Below, one piece after another: positions 20,871 through 31,400 of a stretch of 64,000 nucleotides of DNA. The first letter of the stretch is position 1, and each line of letters starts with the position of its first letter. Made by a program: the position numbers and the translations under genes. Below the pieces are notes generated by a model, which did no database searches, was not told the origin of the DNA, and saw only the letters and a program-made list of their open reading frames with translations. Source of the DNA: Rhynchopus euleeides (taxonomy: Eukaryota; Euglenozoa; Diplonemea; Diplonemida; Diplonemidae); assembly GCA_963210315.1 (NCBI GenBank), contig OY723246.1, positions 1,054,001 through 1,118,000 of the forward strand, written 5' to 3'.

Positions 20871-21439
20871 AGTGGTAGAATAGTTAGCAACGTGGAGCGA
20901 GGGGGCGGGGAAATCTTTAATGACCTTCCCCCAAATTGTGGTCTTACTTTCTTTGCGGTGTGTCCTCTTCACCACTTGGGGTTCTGCGATGACAACTTTT
21001 GTCACGCGGGCAGCATGCGGGAAAAGAGGGTTCGCCGCCGGCAACATCAGTTGCTGCGGCCCCAACACCGCTTGGTTCCCTTTTTTGCTGCTATCTTCTG
21101 TCCACCGACTGTTGGCAGTGCATGCATCGTCACGCACACAAGGGAGTGCATCCCGAAGACGGGCTTTTCAGGATTCTCAGATAATCTCTGGCCTTAGCAA
21201 CAAGGAAATCCGCCGAACCCGTCACTTCAGACACTCTCCACCGACACACACATATCCATACATCCATATCCGTTTCCAGGCAGTATGTGCCATCCGCACT
21301 ATTGATGCAGTGATGGGATAAAAAGCTTGACGTGACCCCCCCTCCCCGCCACCCAACACCCAACTGACATTTTCCCGCACAGCATATTGTCGCACGGCCT
21401 CCTTGGCCACAGCCCACACACACCGCACACCCGTAGACA

Positions 21440-21465
21440 CCACACGACCACCTCCACCCCTCCAG
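21440..21465 (+). promoter_or_regulatory. candidate splice-leader or 5' splice acceptor of the glycosyltransferase gene
   Basis: A pyrimidine-rich run ending CCACCTCCACCCCTCCAG lies 18 bases before the ATG at 21484. If mRNA ends are made by trans-splicing, this AG (21464-21465) would give a very short leader. This is an inference from position only. Confidence 0.35.
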
Positions 21466-21483
21466 GCGGCGCAAAGAGACACC

Positions 21484-23400
21484 ATGCGTGCCACCCCCAC
21501 CGCGGGGGTGGCAGCGCCGCTACCCCTGTTCCCCATTGTGGCGCTGCTGCTCCCAGTGGTGGTGGTGGTGCCCGCGTCTGCCCTGCCCCCGACCCCCACA
21601 CCGCTGGCTGCGAAGGAGGAGGTCACGGGCGACATGCTTCCTTACTTCCGCAGCACCAACGACAGGAAGGTCGACCGCTACATACACTGCAGGGTCTGGC
21701 TTGGCAACGCCACCACACCGACACCTGCCTGGCAGCCGGAGGGGCTGGAGGTGGTCACATTTAGTGGCCCGGAAAGCATTGGGAAGCATTTCGAGGCACA
21801 TCCGGATGATGCCTGCAAGATGGTCCATATATCGCGGCAAGACCTGGCTCTTCCGGAGCCGAGGTGGCTTTTAAAATCGATTCTTGAGCTGCGTGGGTTT
21901 GTCGAAGGGGATCTATTTGTGGAGGATGTGTTCCACCGGGATTTCTGCAAAGACCTCCAGCGGGCGAAGCTCGATTTCCTCATTGAACGGGAGAGGTGCC
22001 GTTCTGCGGGGCACACAGAATACAAATGGTGCCGCTGCCGCTCCGGCCGCCACGCCCCGAAGAACCTGATCTGCGTCCCCCCGACCCACCTCCTCCAGTA
22101 CGAATCCTCCCCGTTGCTTGACGGAGGGAAGAACTCTATGGTCTGCCTCTTCAGACTGTCATACAAGCCGCAGCACAACCGCAGGGGGACCCCTGTGAAG
22201 GTCACGCCCCACCGCCCCTACCCCACGTTGGACCGGCCGGTCTCAACGGCGGTGCTGGCGTATGTCAACACGCAGAGGCTGTTGGAGGGCACCGCGCAGA
22301 CCTTCAGGACGTGGGTGCCTCATTTTTTCATCCCGCAGAATGCGGATAAACTGCAGTTCCGCACGGATCTGTTTGCGGTGCGCGAGGTGTCGCGGCGCGA
22401 GATCCAGGTGGAGGACATCGTGAAGGCGTTTGCCCTCCACGCCGTGCAGGGCGAGCGTGCCACCTGGAGGAAGTGGGCTGGCGGCGGCAGCGACAACAGC
22501 GGTGTGTTTGGGTCCCCACGCTACGCCACCTCCGTCTCAGGTGCTGCTGAGGACAGCTTCGGGATCTTCATCGGGGACGCCACCGAAGGGTACCCCCCGG
22601 GCCTCGACAGCCGGGAGCTGACCTCTGTCCGCCCGCGGTGCGGCTGCCCGCCGCTGTGCGCCTTCCCGACGAAGCGCTCCCCCGACGCCTTCCTGATATC
22701 CTCCCTACGCTATGTCCAGGGCACATCTGTCTTCACCTGGGAGCTCTTCTCCGACCCACGCATGAAGGAATACGACTTCCTCGTCAAGCTTGATTGGGAC
22801 ATCCGCTTCTTCAGGCCCTACCACACCCCGTTGATGCGCCGCGTTGTCGAGAGCGGAGCCTGGGGATTCCACACCGGGTTTGCGAACAACGGCAACGGGT
22901 GCTCGCGCGACGCGCAGAGGGCGTTCGACGGGTATGCGAGATCCCGGGGGGAGGTTGCGCAGAGCGCAGGCGACTGGCTCTATGAGAATGAGCAGACGGC
23001 GTGGCACTCCGCCCTCTTCGGGATCTGGACAGGGCTTGTGATGTCCCCAGAGTATCGGGGGCTGATGGATTTCCTCCGGAACTCCGACTACGGGTATTCC
23101 TGGTTCCGCTACCGGTGGACCGACCAGTCGGTCTGGCCGAAGCTTGTTGGGTATTTCCACAAAGACTTGAAAACCGCGATGCTCGACTTCAGGCATCTCA
23201 GGTGGAATCCGAATGCGCCTCGCCCCAAGTCGATTTTCTACCACCGCAAGAAGCGCCGCCACGACTCGGAGGTCTGCTGCGGGAGCTGTGCTGATGGCGT
23301 GGAGCGTGCGTGTTACAAACACCGTGTCAAATCACCCTATGTGCAGTGCCACACCCCGCCGGAGGCAGATGGGTACAACATTTCCTATTGCGAACGCTAA
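21484..23400 (+). CDS. putative secretory-pathway glycosyltransferase (GT-A/GT15-like)
   Basis: Encodes 638 residues from an ATG in the good context GACACCATGC. The upstream in-frame extension has no ATG. Residues about 10-35 are a hydrophobic signal or anchor (LFPIVALLLPVVVVVPASA), placing the rest in the ER/Golgi lumen or outside the cell. The C-terminal third, after about residue 400, carries SSLRYVQGTSVFTWELF, then VKLDWDIRFF with an acidic D-W-D at about 437-439, probably the metal and nucleotide-sugar site. Further on come GAWGFHTGF, WLYENEQTAWHSALFG and FRYRWTDQSVWP. This order recalls KTR/MNT1-type alpha-1,2-mannosyltransferases, but the match is from memory and loose. The N-terminal half is Cys-containing and unrecognised. 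No introns are visible. It is followed by 1.6 kb without a gene. Confidence 0.8.
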   Translation: MRATPTAGVAAPLPLFPIVALLLPVVVVVPASALPPTPTPLAAKEEVTGDMLPYFRSTNDRKVDRYIHCRVWLGNATTPTPAWQPEGLEVVTFSGPESIGKHFEAHPDDACKMVHISRQDLALPEPRWLLKSILELRGFVEGDLFVEDVFHRDFCKDLQRAKLDFLIERERCRSAGHTEYKWCRCRSGRHAPKNLICVPPTHLLQYESSPLLDGGKNSMVCLFRLSYKPQHNRRGTPVKVTPHRPYPTLDRPVSTAVLAYVNTQRLLEGTAQTFRTWVPHFFIPQNADKLQFRTDLFAVREVSRREIQVEDIVKAFALHAVQGERATWRKWAGGGSDNSGVFGSPRYATSVSGAAEDSFGIFIGDATEGYPPGLDSRELTSVRPRCGCPPLCAFPTKRSPDAFLISSLRYVQGTSVFTWELFSDPRMKEYDFLVKLDWDIRFFRPYHTPLMRRVVESGAWGFHTGFANNGNGCSRDAQRAFDGYARSRGEVAQSAGDWLYENEQTAWHSALFGIWTGLVMSPEYRGLMDFLRNSDYGYSWFRYRWTDQSVWPKLVGYFHKDLKTAMLDFRHLRWNPNAPRPKSIFYHRKKRRHDSEVCCGSCADGVERACYKHRVKSPYVQCHTPPEADGYNISYCER

Positions 23401-24950
23401 AAAGGGGTGGGGAGGTGTGGCGGTGTGGCCCGAATGATAGGCAAAATATGTATGTGCAAGCATGCCGACACACACCTGCGGTTGATGCCCCTCCGTTCCG
23501 CGAGACAATGTCGATGTCTGGGATGTGCGAATAGGAGGGGGCTGGAGGGAGGAAAGGGGGGGGGGGGTTTGAGGTCCTGTCCACGCTCTGAGTTGGGGGA
23601 GGGGGGGCGGGGGGGGAGATCCAAAGAGTTTTTTTGCTGCCTGCCTCGGGCAGCATTTTTTTTGGCGGAGAGGGACAGGGGATGGGGTGGCCTGTCCATG
23701 CCACGCTAGATCCAAAGGTGGCGGCAGCAGAAATAAGAACGTGGGAGCGAACTAGCCCAGGGGGAGGGGAGGGGGTCCAAGCACCCCACTACCCCACCCC
23801 ACCCACCCTCCCATATATTTCTTGCATGAAGCCCATTGTAGTTTGGGCTCGCGTGCTGATATCGCGGAGTGTCCCCCCCCTCCCCCCCTAGAGTACACAG
23901 GCCCTCTCTCCTTGGATGAGCGATCCCGACAACCAGTGCGGATCGCTGCGCCCCATCGGGGTGGGGTTACCTTCCCGTGCCTCCGGTGCCAGGTTTTTGG
24001 CTTGACTGTCAGCTGTTTCTGCGTGTTGTGTGCTGCTGCTGCTAGGGTGGAGCTGCTGTGCAGTACCCTGTGGAGCGCTGCTGTGCAAGAGCCCTGCAGT
24101 GGCAGTTTTCTGTTTCCTAAAGATATTGGGTGTGGGTGTGGGGGGAGGGGGGGAGAGGTGGTTTACCACCACCACCCGGCTTAATAGTGTTGTTGCCACG
24201 GGCTGTTTTTGTTTGCTGCCACTTTTCGACCCAAACAGGGCACCAGACGGGCTTGCCGCCTGACCCCCTCCCCCTCCTCCCCCCCTCCCCCCTAACCGAG
24301 CTGCACGAAGGGTGATGTGTGCGCCATGCTTAGAAAGTTGTCGCCTGTACCCACAGATGCTATCCTCGGCAGCAGAGCGTTGCAGCCGCAGCATGCAGAT
24401 CGCTGCCCCTCCCCCCCCACCGCCTCCCCACCCCTCTTTGTATTGTCGCAACACAGGCCAGGCTGAGCACATCACTAGATGACTTGATGACACATACACA
24501 CACTTCACAAAGTGTCGGACGTGAGGAGAGGTGATTCTGTCGAGAAAGGTTGCGCTAGCCAGACACCGCCATAAAACTGGTTTCAACAACATACATACAC
24601 ACACACAGGGAGTGGGCACAGACCCACGCAGGGTTACCCACTGAAAATCACTATCACTACACACACCTCCCTGTGACTAGATACACCAACTGCCAACACG
24701 CACCTATCCATGCTATAGTACCACCCCTAACACCCCCCCTCCCCCAGCTGATCCTGCACAAAACGAGTGAAGCGGGAGGGTGAGATCAGCCCTCTGTGCT
24801 TCACCTCTCTTCCACTTCACCCACCCCCTCCTCCTCCCCCTTTTGTCCGAGCTTGGGGGGCGCGGGCAGGACCCATATACATACGCATCCCGGCAAAATA
24901 AATAGACTGGACGGCATATTATACTGTGTCTAGCCCCTCCTCCCCAACCG
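23401..24950. other. intergenic, no supported gene
   Basis: G- and C-runs (23555-23620, 23870-23895, 24260-24295, 24410-24435) and an AC-rich patch (24480-24620). A minus-strand open frame at 23888-24664 has low-complexity Gly and Pro runs and no family features. A weak copy of repeat P words (GGCTGAGCACATCACTAGAT) lies at about 24463. Confidence 0.6.
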
Positions 24951-25038
24951 CCTTCCTCCCCCCCCCCCCCCTCTCTCTCTCTCTCTCCCCCCCCCCCTCC
25001 ATACCCCCTTGACTGAACATTGCCGGTGTGGGAAGCAG
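24950..25038 (+). promoter_or_regulatory. polypyrimidine tract and AG before the kinase gene
   Basis: Some 60 bases of C runs and (CT)n are followed by CAG at 25036-25038, 41 bases before the ATG at 25079. The layout is what a trans-splicing acceptor would look like; it may instead be ordinary low-complexity promoter DNA. Confidence 0.4.
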
Positions 25039-25078
25039 AGGGCAGGGGAAGCAGTGCGTCCAGCATGCACTGGACGAT

Positions 25079-28000
25079 ATGCAATATGACGCTAGCAGCG
25101 AATCCCGCTCACGGCAGGGAAATGGGACCAGGTCGCTTGTCAAGGCGACGGTAGGCGGGTGGGGTATAGGGGACCAGGTTCTAGGCACCGGAGCCTATGG
25201 AACTGTGCTTCGCGGGATGAGTCTCGAAACGCTGGAAGTTGTCGCCGTCAAAAAGCTCCCCCTCGATGCGCAATCCCCCGAGGCCTACTGCAGGATGAAG
25301 AAGGAGCTGGAGCTCCTCCGTTCCCTCGGGCCACACCCCAACGTCCTCCGATACATCGACGCCAAACAGACATCAAACAACCTCTACATCATCATGGAGC
25401 ATATGGACTCTGGCAGTGTCGCAGACCTACTCCGCCTCTATGGTGCTTTCCCCGAACCCCTCGCCTCACGGATCACATCTGAGGTGCTCCGCGGGTTGAA
25501 ATACCTCCATGACATGGGCATCCTCCACCGCGATGTGAAAGGAGGCAATGTCCTGGTCTCAACCCACCGGGGCGCTGTCAAGCTGGGGGACTTTGGGGTC
25601 AGCTTCGTATCAAGGCGGGATGGGAGGGAGGGGGACCTCCCCCATGGGTCGAAGCAGAAGGATTCTCACTTCGCCGGCTCGCCGTATTGGATGGCGCCGG
25701 AGGTGGTGTGTATGGTGGATACGCCGCAAGCTGCCTCCGACATCTGGTCCACAGGGTGCACCGCAGTCGAGATGGTGACGGGGTGTGCTCCCTACGCCGA
25801 CCTGAACCCGCTCTCCGCGATGTTCCACGTCGTGAAGGATGCGGAGGTCCCCCTCCCCGCATCGGGTTCGACGCAGTTCCGCAACTTCCTCAAGCTCGCC
25901 CTGCAGAAGAAGCCCCGGAAGCGGCCCACGCCTGACCAGCTCCTCCGGCACACCTGGGTTGCCAGGGGCGAGCAGACCTTCACACGGCTGGGGCTGAGCT
26001 TCCACTGCGACATACCGGCGCTCATCCAGGCCTGCCGCGACCATCAGGTGGGGCCACAGATGGATGACGAGGAGATCCTGATGCTGGAGGAGGCGCAGCG
26101 TTGTGCCACACAGCTGCAGGGGTCGTCGGACCCTGCGGAGCTGGAGAGCATCACCGAGAGGCTGCAGCGCACCATCACAGGGCTGCTCGACCCTTCGCTG
26201 GATGAGTATGATGACATCAGGGACATCCTCACGGAGACAGATGCGGAGTCCGTCCCTCTGCTGCCACATCTCGCATCGCATGCCTTTCTCCTGAAGATCC
26301 GCGGGCCGAGCGCACCACACGTCCTGGCTGCTCTGGTGCAGCGCTCGCCTGTCGATGCGATGTGTGTCGTAGAGGCCTTCCAATCCTCCCCCGACACAGG
26401 CATGCTGGGCCTTCTGTCCACGCTGGAGCGCATCACCGCCGGCTGCCCCGAAGCCTCGGTGAAGGTGTCGGCCCTCCTGGTCGCGCTGCACGCGAGGGGG
26501 CTCCTGTCCCTCCCCACAGGGGATGAGCTCGACGCGGCCTTCATCGCCGCACCCCTCTTCGAAAACCTCCTCCGCTTCTGGACGGTGCAGCAGATGGGCA
26601 TGCGCTCCGTCTCCATCCAGGTCCCTGCCCTGCTCCGCCACCTCCAGCGCTGCGGGGCGCTCCTCTCCCTCCCCAACGTGCGGGCATCGTGCGGCAACGG
26701 GATATCCATCGCCTGCCTGGCTGCCCTGGAGATGCTGCACTACGTCATCCGCCACGTGAATGACAACGGGCTGCACAGCGACACCGGGGGGGCAAAAAGC
26801 GAGGCGACAGACTCGCAGGCAACATCATACGACGGATCCTTCGCTGTGATATTCCGATACCGTTCGCAGGGACTCTTCTCCTCTGTCTCTGTGTCGGATG
26901 TAGACATCGACGCGATCAACACGAGCGACCTCATCAGCCCCAGCACATCACGGTACATCCAGGTGCAGGGCGAGGCATGCCAGCGCATTGCCGACATGCT
27001 GCTTGCCTGCGTCCACTCCCTAGGCTACTGCCTCTCGGAAGGATCGGAGCGGCGTGCCGCCATCATCCGCAGCGCACGCCTGCTGCTGCAGCCGACCCTC
27101 TCCGAGGAGAACCAGGAGAAGGTGCTGCGCCTGCTCTATGAGTTTGTCCTTGCGGGGGGAGAGCGCCTCCCGCTGTCGGCGTGCCGCCCCGTCTGCAAGC
27201 ACCTGCTGGCCTTCCTGACGCTGGGGTGCACCCCGGTGATGCTGGATGTGGCGCTCGCCACGCTGTGCTACGTCACGCTACCCGATGACAACCGCGTGGC
27301 ATGCGCGACGGCGGATGACCTGAGCGTGAGCGGGGAGCAGCTGCTGTCCACAGCATGCCTCACAGCATCCGAGGCAACCACCACCATCGAGGGGACCGGG
27401 GTGGAGCCGACGGACGAGCTGTTCGCCATCCTGACGCAGAGGCGCCACCCGGAGGCGACGCTGAGGAGGTACATCGTGCCGCTGCTGCTCAACGCGTGCA
27501 TCCTCAACCTCGACATGGCGGCGGATCACGATGCGCCTGACTACTTCGGGAAGATCATCCGCAGCTCCTCCAGCGACACGGCGCACGTCGCACTCCTTGC
27601 CGTGATGCGGTGGATGGGTGAGGGCAAGGAGGCGACACGCCTCATCATCTCGCGTGGCCTCGCTGCGACAGCCGCGATGCGCCTGACGAACGGATGCGGG
27701 GGGTCCCCCGCAGATATCGAGATGGCGGTGGCGGCGCACCCCGAATCGGACGGGCTGTACTGCCCGGCGTTGCGTGTGGGGCACCTCCGCGCCGATGCAG
27801 CAATCGTGCCCACGCTTGGGGAGCTGATTGTGGCTGCGGCTGCGATGTGCCCCTGCATTGCGGTGCAGCTCAGCAACGAGCATGCCGTGATAGACTACCT
27901 GGCCCGCCTGCTGCACGGCGGGCAGAGCCAACCCCTGCTTCCCACCCTCCGTGCGTCCCTCTCCCTCTACGTCCTGTCGCGTCTCCCGCGGAAGTATGCC

Positions 28001-28120
28001 GAACACCCGGCGTTCTTTGGGCGTGTCAAGCTTCTGAGTGCCCACTCCAGCCCCACCGTAGCTGCCTTGGCGAGCACACTGCTTGTCTCGCTGTTAGAGT
28101 GTGGCGTTTATGGCCTTTAG
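25079..28120 (+). CDS. Cdc7/MAP3K-epsilon-like protein kinase with helical C-terminal domain
   Basis: Encodes 1013 residues from the first in-frame ATG (MQYDASSES). The upstream extension starts only with GTG. The kinase domain spans residues about 25-295. The glycine loop is GTGAYGTV (36-43), the ATP lysine lies in VAVKKL (57-58), the catalytic loop is HRDVKGGN (150-157), and DFG is at 171-173. The activation segment ends GSPYWMAPE, with DIWSTGCTAVEM after it; all catalytic residues are present. The sequence style (RYIDAKQTSNNLYIIMEHMD, ITSEVLRGLKYLHDMGILHR) is that of the STE11/Cdc7 branch. The remaining 720 residues are Leu/Ala-rich helices, probably HEAT/armadillo repeats as in MAP3K-epsilon and fission-yeast Cdc7 relatives, which act in septation and cell-division signalling. 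No introns or membrane spans are seen. Its function here is inferred from the family only. Confidence 0.9.
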   Translation: MQYDASSESRSRQGNGTRSLVKATVGGWGIGDQVLGTGAYGTVLRGMSLETLEVVAVKKLPLDAQSPEAYCRMKKELELLRSLGPHPNVLRYIDAKQTSNNLYIIMEHMDSGSVADLLRLYGAFPEPLASRITSEVLRGLKYLHDMGILHRDVKGGNVLVSTHRGAVKLGDFGVSFVSRRDGREGDLPHGSKQKDSHFAGSPYWMAPEVVCMVDTPQAASDIWSTGCTAVEMVTGCAPYADLNPLSAMFHVVKDAEVPLPASGSTQFRNFLKLALQKKPRKRPTPDQLLRHTWVARGEQTFTRLGLSFHCDIPALIQACRDHQVGPQMDDEEILMLEEAQRCATQLQGSSDPAELESITERLQRTITGLLDPSLDEYDDIRDILTETDAESVPLLPHLASHAFLLKIRGPSAPHVLAALVQRSPVDAMCVVEAFQSSPDTGMLGLLSTLERITAGCPEASVKVSALLVALHARGLLSLPTGDELDAAFIAAPLFENLLRFWTVQQMGMRSVSIQVPALLRHLQRCGALLSLPNVRASCGNGISIACLAALEMLHYVIRHVNDNGLHSDTGGAKSEATDSQATSYDGSFAVIFRYRSQGLFSSVSVSDVDIDAINTSDLISPSTSRYIQVQGEACQRIADMLLACVHSLGYCLSEGSERRAAIIRSARLLLQPTLSEENQEKVLRLLYEFVLAGGERLPLSACRPVCKHLLAFLTLGCTPVMLDVALATLCYVTLPDDNRVACATADDLSVSGEQLLSTACLTASEATTTIEGTGVEPTDELFAILTQRRHPEATLRRYIVPLLLNACILNLDMAADHDAPDYFGKIIRSSSSDTAHVALLAVMRWMGEGKEATRLIISRGLAATAAMRLTNGCGGSPADIEMAVAAHPESDGLYCPALRVGHLRADAAIVPTLGELIVAAAAMCPCIAVQLSNEHAVIDYLARLLHGGQSQPLLPTLRASLSLYVLSRLPRKYAEHPAFFGRVKLLSAHSSPTVAALASTLLVSLLECGVYGL

Positions 28121-28561
28121 AGGAAGCAATGAGGGAGGCAATGCGACGCAGCTGTGTGGTGCCATGGCTTCTAGAGATAGTGTAATGCACACTGTATGAT
28201 CCCTTGGAAGGAGGTGCGAGGGGGGGGGGGGGAAGGAGGAGGAGAAGGAGAACGAGGAGGGAGGGGGTCTTCCTTACGACCCTGCCTAGCGCTATAGGTG
28301 GGGGGTGGGGGTGGGGGGGGGGGGGTCGCTGCGTTGTTCTTTTTTGCACCTCGTGCCCCACCCGACCCCCCAACCCCCCCCCTGCCCCTATGTCACTGTC
28401 TGTCTCTTCCCCCCCCCCCCTCTACCCCTTCCTTCCCCCCTCCTTTTTCATCTGCAGGCTCATCCTTATTGCTCGGCCTAACGACCCCACCACTCCTTCC
28501 GGCCGTGCCTCTTAACGAACAGAATTGCCGAGTGAACGAAACACAAAAAGACACGGTTTGC
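28121..28561. other. 3' flank of the kinase gene, G/C-run rich
   Basis: Long G-run and C-run tracts (28218-28265, 28298-28330, 28365-28385, 28400-28440); no gene seen. Confidence 0.6.
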
Positions 28562-28690
28562 CCCCCGGCAGGATCCCGGGAAACCCCGGCCGGGCCCGGA
28601 AATTCCGGGCCCGGGACCGGGATTTTGAAATCCCGGCCGGGATCCCGGGGAAATCCCGGCCGGGTCCGGCCGGGAATCCCGGGGGTTCTC
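28562..28690. repeat. palindrome island, word CCCGGGATCCCGGCCGGG
   Basis: Almost every base belongs to GGATCCCGG, CCCGGCCGGG, GGAAATCCC or GGGCCCGG. The segment abuts repeat N copy 1. Related islands lie at 31019-31100 and 31217-31395. Confidence 0.85.
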
Positions 28691-28705
28691 AGTCTCAGGT
28701 CGCTT

Positions 28706-30080
28706 GGACCGAGGTCATCTCAGACCTATGGCTTTCAGTCCCAGTTTCAGATTCAGACCTGCTGATCCAGAACCGCACCCTCTCCTTCCACACCAATTGT
28801 ATCCACTGCTCATGGGTCCGAGTGACGACGATAGCAATGACGATGGCTCCATAGCAAAGATGGCTACCACTGTCAAAGCTCATCTGGAACAGAAACTGTC
28901 CCAGATGGAAGTCTCCTGTATAAATACAGGGTTCGGGGTTACCACGAGTGTAACGCAGATACGTGCAGGTGTGTCAAGAGAGTGTGCAGCTCACAGCAGT
29001 TCCGCATCCTCCTCCTGGTTGCTGAACTCCACAGTCCTAGGACGACGAAGAGGACGACGAGGGTCGACGTAGGCTTATCTTACGCTACGGCAGGGGTGGA
29101 CTCAGCCACCCCGGGGGCAGGTTGAACAGGTTGTGTGGTTCCACTGATCAACATGTAGGTCGGCCTGTCTGATAAGACTCAGCCACCCTGCGGGTCAAGT
29201 GATTACAAAAGGGTGCCTATTTGACCAAAAGGCAAAATTTCCTCCCGCCATGCTCCCGTACCACAGAGGCTGTTGTGTTTTGCCTCTGTGTATGCGTACG
29301 TTTTGCGATGACGGGGTGTGGAACCTGGCGTAGACCGAGCTACAACCAGGAACCAACGACCCAACTCGGCGCCGTGGGTCAATTTTTGTGAAAAGGCCTT
29401 GACCAGAGGCATCCCCCTAACACTAAATTTGCTCTGTTTCACCTGAACCGACCAACCAGGCACCGTGAGGAGGCATCAGAGCCCCTCGTGGACAGCCGCA
29501 GCACCCTTCCTTTACTAACGTCAGGTTCACCACTAGCACGAAGCATCACTGTTTTACGTCAGGTATGGCAAATGCCCACCCAAGGAAGTCGAGGAGTTTG
29601 AGCCGTTGGAAGTTACCAGAGGGACAAGCAAGAGGGATCTGCAAGCAGTGATGTCTGTTGTACCCTTGGACCACATTAAACTCAAACTGAACCCTCAGTC
29701 GTCCTTGATCGCCCGACAAGGTTCCTTTCAGCTTTCTAACAGATGGGTACCGCAACTGTCCAACTATCTACAGACTCACATCCCAGAAGGTGCAGTCCAG
29801 GTTCCACAGAGCAAATTAAATGTTAGCATTTCTGCACAACTACCGGTACGCAAATCGCAGCGGCGGTGGAAGTGACTGACTCGAAAACGGCGAGGTATCA
29901 GTCTTGACGCTGGAAAATTCCGTTCGGAAATACCAAACACATCCACAGAAAGTGGAAGGAATGGGCGCCAAGATGATGCGAACGATTTTTGGGGGGAGGA
30001 GGGGGGGGACTGCTCTGTATCGTGATACCCGTGAGGGTAACCAAATGCAGAACAGGGAGGCACAGGCGCACACACGAAGG
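28706..30080 (+). repeat. repeat N, copy 1 (about 1.37 kb)
   Basis: Shares long near-identical blocks with 48262-49950, from GTCATCTCAGACCTATGG to the CTGTATCGTGATACCCGTGAG region. Both copies carry a TATAAATA box followed by CAGGGTTCGG (28919-28940) and GTTGAACAGGTTGTGTGGTT. No long conserved reading frame is evident, and I cannot name the family. It is preceded by a palindrome island, as is copy 2, but with a different palindrome word. Confidence 0.7.
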
Positions 30081-31018
30081 CAGCACACAAGTGACAAGTG
30101 GCAGGATTACAAGTGGCAGGAAACAAGATTGCTGCTCAACCACGGTGTCCATCAGGAACCACGTCGCTGTGTAGTGCACTCCAGAGGGTTGCCCTCTGCA
30201 CCACCTCATGCCGACACACCAAACGCCCTCCCTTCGAGGCGAGGACACCGGGAGGGGAAGCCCGGGTCGGCGCCCTCCCTGAGGTCCTGCTGAGAATTGA
30301 CGGTCTCGGGTTCAAAACCCGCTCAGGTGCTGCGTCGTCGACACAGTGCCTGGGATCTGGTTGCGGCAGTCGACATCCCAAACAGGGCGCCCATACTCTG
30401 TGCAAAGTACACCCGGGCGAGGCTCCCCTCGGGGGAACACCGTCGGGAGATGTGCTCCGCGCCCGATTCTGGGTTGTCCGCGAGGTACTGTCGCATGGAG
30501 CCTGCGTGACAACATAGGTGGTGGTTCGATTCCCAGAACCTGGGGAGGATATCCTATGGGATAACCTCCACGGAATGTTACTTCTCCCGTTGGATGTCCT
30601 GCACCAATGTGGAACCCTGCAGAAGACACGCGAGAAACAGAGAGGGATATCCCACGGATATCCCGCTCTGTTACCTCTCTGTTCCCTCGGGTACTCCGAG
30701 AGAATGTCACCCCCCCTCGGCCTGGGCTTGTGACACTGGCTGGGCTGCCTCTTGTACAGATCGATGGAGTGAACGCGCTGGGTTATTGCCAGGTACTAGC
30801 TTCGGCAAACTGCGCAGAGTGGGTGGCCCTCCAGTTGTGCTGGGAAGAGGTGGAGGGGTCACCAACATTGTGAGGCGGCTCATTTTTCAGCATTACTGAG
30901 CGAAAAGTGTCACTGCGCTTTGTTCGGCACTTGCTTTGGTTTCTTTTTGCGTTGACGCTTCCACACTCACACTCCTGCTGATGATGGTGTCGTGAGTGAG
31001 GAGCACAAGGGCACGACT
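30081..31018. other. intergenic, no supported gene
   Basis: Contains two isolated GGTTCRANNCC words resembling tRNA B boxes (30308, 30525) but no cloverleaf, and local inverted words such as GGGATATCCC. Nothing else stands out. Confidence 0.4.
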
Positions 31019-31100
31019 GGGTCCCGGGATGACCCCGGGATATCCCGGGGCCATCCCGGGATTTCCCGGCCGGGCCCGCCCGAGATCCCGCCCGGGGGCA
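31019..31100. repeat. palindrome island of the CCCGGG type, short
   Basis: Iterates TCCCGGGATGACCCCGGGAT and CCCGGCCGGGCCCG and ends GATCCCGCCCGGGGGCAAACC. The same right-end words close the next island at 31380-31400. Confidence 0.85.
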
Positions 31101-31216
31101 AACCGTGAAAAACTAATGACATCGGGTGGATCGCAAAGGGGAAGGGGGCAACGGCAGCGTGCAATATGCAATGTGCAAAACTCTCAAGTCATCTTACCAC
31201 CCACCTACACCTGACC

Positions 31217-31400
31217 CCGGGGGGGTCCCGGGATGACCCCGGGATATCCCGGGGTCATCCCGGGATCCCGGCCGGGAAATCCCGGGATTCCCGGCCGGGA
31301 TCCCGGGATTTCCCGGCCGGGAAATCCCGGGAATCCCGGGAATCCCGGAATTTCCCGGAACCCGGCCGGGCCCGCCCGGGATCCCGCCCGGGGGGCAAAC
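31217..31400. repeat. palindrome island of the CCCGGG type, long
   Basis: About 180 bp, nearly all GGGATCCCGG, CCGGCCGGGA, AAATCCCGGG and AATCCCGG. It ends GGGGGCAAACCGTGAAAA, identical in style to 31085-31110, so the two islands are parts of related elements or a duplication. Confidence 0.88.

Larger units (their letters stand above)
18902..20925 (+). repeat. composite repeat unit (family G), third long copy
   Basis: Leader TTTAATGTTTTTACTCTA, a (CCCCT)n tract in the leader, the shared segment at 19205-19380, AAATGGCAAACAG at 19394, the motif CAGTTTTCTGCCTGGGCAG at 19764, a 17-bp minisatellite and the tail AAATCTTTAATGACCTTC at about 20910. It carries a family C MITE at 19544-19652. It is more diverged than the two left units. 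Confidence 0.75.

Noticed and set aside
21403-21483. N-terminal extension of the glycosyltransferase
   Set aside because: Starts with TTG; the signal peptide and a good ATG context are at 21484.
23888-24664. Minus-strand frame of 258 codons between two genes
   Set aside because: Gly and Pro runs from G/C tracts, no motif, poor codon pattern.
25028-25078. Longer N-terminus for the Cdc7-like kinase
   Set aside because: Would need a GTG start, and a likely acceptor AG lies inside it; the first ATG is at 25079.
25610-26776. Minus-strand frame of 388 codons
   Set aside because: Antisense shadow of the Cdc7-like kinase gene.
30290-30560. tRNA or tRNA-derived SINE, because of GGTTCAAAACC and GGTTCGATTCC
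   Set aside because: No A box at the right distance and no cloverleaf; the TTCTGGG/CCCAGAA stem leaves no room for a T arm.
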